Of a DNA stretch of 64,000 bases, positions 62,294 to 64,000 are shown in pieces; positions within the stretch are counted from its first letter, which is position 1, and each line of letters begins with the position of its first letter. The notes below the pieces were generated by a model that saw only the letters and a program-made list of their open reading frames with translations, searched no databases and was not told the origin of the DNA. Both the position numbers and the translations under genes were made by a program. Source of the stretch: CAIWHR01 sp963734085 (lineage in GTDB: Bacteria > Pseudomonadota > Gammaproteobacteria > Burkholderiales > Casimicrobiaceae); the NCBI GenBank assembly GCA_963734085.1, contig CAVTFT010000009.1:1-64000 (forward strand), read 5' to 3'.

Positions 62294-62363
62294 GCGCGCC
62301 GGGCCGCCCCAAGCGCGAATTGCTCCCTCTCGGAGGGACGGCGCGCAGCGCCAAGGGTGCGCC

Positions 62364-63542
62364 ATGAGTCGGACAATGGCGCTTCCCTTGAGCTACATCG
62401 TCCGCAACGTCGCTGCGCGCAAGCTCACGACCGCGCTCACCGCCGGCGGGATGGCCCTCGTCGTCTACGTGTTCGCCACCGTGCTGATGCTGGCCGCGGG
62501 GCTCGAGCAGACGCTGGTTGCAACGGGCCAGGACGACAACGTCATCGTGATCCGCCGCGGCGCGCAGACCGAAATACAAAGCGGCGTCGACCGGCGCCAG
62601 GCGGGGATCGTCGAAAGCCTTCCCGACATCGCCATCGGGCAGGACGGCGAGCGGCTCTTTTCGAAGGAGCCGGTCGTGCTCATCAACCTGCCGAAGCGCG
62701 ACTCGGGGAAGCCGTCGAATGTCGTGATTCGCGGCGTGACGCCGGCGGGTCTGGCGCTGCGGCCGCAGGTGAAGCTCGTCGAAGGCCGGATGTTCCGGCC
62801 GGGCACCTCCGAAATCATCGCGGGACGATCGATCGCTAGCGGCTTCCAGGGTGCGGGCGTGGGCGAGACGCTGCGCTTCGCCTCGCGCGACTGGACGGTT
62901 GTCGGCGTGTTCGATGCGGGCCGCACTGGTTTCGACTCGGAGATCTGGGGCGACGCCGAGCAGATGCTGCAGGCGTTCCGCCGGCTCGGCTTCTCGGCGC
63001 TGATATTTAGGCTCGCCGACGCCGAGCGCTTCGATGCGGTAAAAGAACAGATCGAGGCGGATCCGCGGCTCGCGCTCGAGGCAAAGCGCGAGACGCGGTT
63101 CTACGCCGACCAGTCCGAGGCGCTCTCCAAATTCATCAGCTATCTCGGGACGGCGATTTCGGTGATCTTTTCGATCGGCGCGATCATCGGCGCGATGATC
63201 ACGATGTACGCAAGCGTTGCTTCGCGCACGGCGGAGATCGGCACGCTGCGCGCGCTCGGCTTTTCGCGCTCCGCGATCCTCGCTGCGTTCCTGGTCGAGT
63301 CGCTGCTGCTGGGCTTCATCGGCGGCGTCGTCGGTTTGGCCGCGGCGTCGACGATGCAGGCGATCTCGATCTCGACGATGAATTTCCAGACCTTCGCCGA
63401 GCTCGCCTTCGGCTTCACGCTGACGCCGCGCATCATCCTGGTGTCGCTCGTGTTCGCGCTGCTGATGGGCTTCGTCGGCGGCTTCCTGCCCGCGGCGCGC
63501 GCCGCGCGGTTGAAGATCGTCGACGCGCTGCGAGCGGCGTAA
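62364..63542 (+). CDS. ABC transporter permease, FtsX-like, second
   Basis: A 392-residue FtsX-type permease homologous to its neighbour. It has an N-terminal helix (TTALTAGGMALVVYVFATVLML), a periplasmic domain and C-terminal helices with SRTAEIGTLRALGFSRSAILAAFLVES. ATG 62364 follows a short spacer after the first permease gene. The two permeases probably pair with the ATPase and MacA-like adaptor to export an unidentified substrate. Confidence 0.92.
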   Translation: MSRTMALPLSYIVRNVAARKLTTALTAGGMALVVYVFATVLMLAAGLEQTLVATGQDDNVIVIRRGAQTEIQSGVDRRQAGIVESLPDIAIGQDGERLFSKEPVVLINLPKRDSGKPSNVVIRGVTPAGLALRPQVKLVEGRMFRPGTSEIIAGRSIASGFQGAGVGETLRFASRDWTVVGVFDAGRTGFDSEIWGDAEQMLQAFRRLGFSALIFRLADAERFDAVKEQIEADPRLALEAKRETRFYADQSEALSKFISYLGTAISVIFSIGAIIGAMITMYASVASRTAEIGTLRALGFSRSAILAAFLVESLLLGFIGGVVGLAAASTMQAISISTMNFQTFAELAFGFTLTPRIILVSLVFALLMGFVGGFLPAARAARLKIVDALRAA

Positions 63543-63574
63543 GCCGCAGCGACGAACCCGGACCTGCTTTGCGA

Positions 63575-64000
63575 ATGGGCCCTGTTCCGCTGTTCGTGCT
63601 CTGCACGGTGATCTGGGGCTCGACGTGGCTCGCGATCACGTTCCAGCTCTCCGAAGTCGCCCCGGAAGCGTCGGTCGCCTACCGTTTCGCGTTCGCCTCG
63701 GCGCTGATCGCTGGCGGCTGCCTCGCGACGGGGCGCTCGCTGCGCTTTCCGCTCGGTCGCCACGCGCTGCTGGTCGCCCAGGGCGCGCTGTTCTTCGGCC
63801 TCAACTACATTGCCATCTATCGAGCCGAGCAGTACGTCGCTTCGGGGCTTGTCGCCGTGCTCTTCTCGACGATGGCGTTCATGAGCCTCGTCGGGACGCG
63901 GATCACGTTCGGCACGCCGATCACGGCGCGCGCGCTCGCAGGCGCCATGCTCGGCATCGGCGGCGTCGCGCTGCTGTTCCTACCCGAGCTCGCAGCGGCG
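63575..64000 (+). CDS. EamA-family transporter, truncated by window end
   Basis: An open frame of 142 codons from ATG 63575 running off the window. The N-terminus MGPVPLFVLCTVIWGSTWLAI and the following helices (VAYRFAFASALIAGGCL, ALFFGLNYIAIYRAEQYV, AGAMLGIGGVALLFLPEL) fit the first EamA repeat of DMT transporters. It follows the permease gene by 32 bp. The substrate is unknown. Confidence 0.85.
   Translation, partial: MGPVPLFVLCTVIWGSTWLAITFQLSEVAPEASVAYRFAFASALIAGGCLATGRSLRFPLGRHALLVAQGALFFGLNYIAIYRAEQYVASGLVAVLFSTMAFMSLVGTRITFGTPITARALAGAMLGIGGVALLFLPELAAA

Overview
The window is GC-rich with dense, short-spaced operons. Its gene content fits a betaproteobacterium: a full-length DnaE1, bacterioferritin with Bfd, AioXSR/AioBA arsenite oxidase in the arrangement seen in several arsenic-oxidising Betaproteobacteria, and IS110 and IS1182 elements. 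This placement is an inference; there is no rRNA or other phylogenetic marker besides dnaE.

Positions 1 to about 34.62 kb look like a genomic island integrated at a tRNA gene, probably tRNA-Thr(TGT). The window opens inside the 3' half of that tRNA. A tyrosine recombinase, an excisionase-like HTH protein and a second integrase-type protein follow. A near-identical copy of the tRNA 3' end lies at 34585-34623, and a decayed third copy at 35567-35604.

The island's cargo is an arsenic-processing cluster. aioX-aioS-aioR (periplasmic sensor, histidine kinase, sigma-54 activator; minus strand) diverge from aioB-aioA (Rieske and molybdopterin subunits of arsenite oxidase). A -24/-12 promoter and repeated palindromes lie in the shared intergenic region. 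After an ECF sigma gene and two decayed genes come an arsR-arsC-acr3-arsM run and a nitroreductase. A second arsR follows with an arsP-type permease, a thioredoxin-like protein and a cytochrome c'-like protein. Together these can oxidise As(III), reduce As(V), export As(III), methylate it and export organoarsenicals.

From about 19.4 to 34.6 kb the island is a patchwork. It holds a ferritin-like protein, an ABC substrate-binding protein, a GNAT acetyltransferase, a group II intron interrupted by an IS110-family element, a second IS110-family element, a PAS/GAF/GGDEF/EAL protein, YegP, and a gene-poor stretch with small secreted or unknown proteins. It ends in two tandem HigBA-like toxin-antitoxin pairs, each followed by a tRNA-end repeat.

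From about 35.6 kb onward the sequence looks like ordinary chromosome. It includes a secreted CYTH-like protein, an operon of DUF3604, PPIC-type and three HupE/UreJ-like proteins, a rhomboid protease and a TPR-sulfotransferase. An SDR gene and a quinone oxidoreductase gene converge, and an IS1182-family element has landed in the hairpin between them. Then come an acyl-CoA ligase, dnaE, a small lipoprotein, an alpha/beta hydrolase and an EamA transporter. The window closes with bfr and bfd (with a Fur box), a MacAB-like export operon with two permeases, and a second EamA gene cut by the window end.
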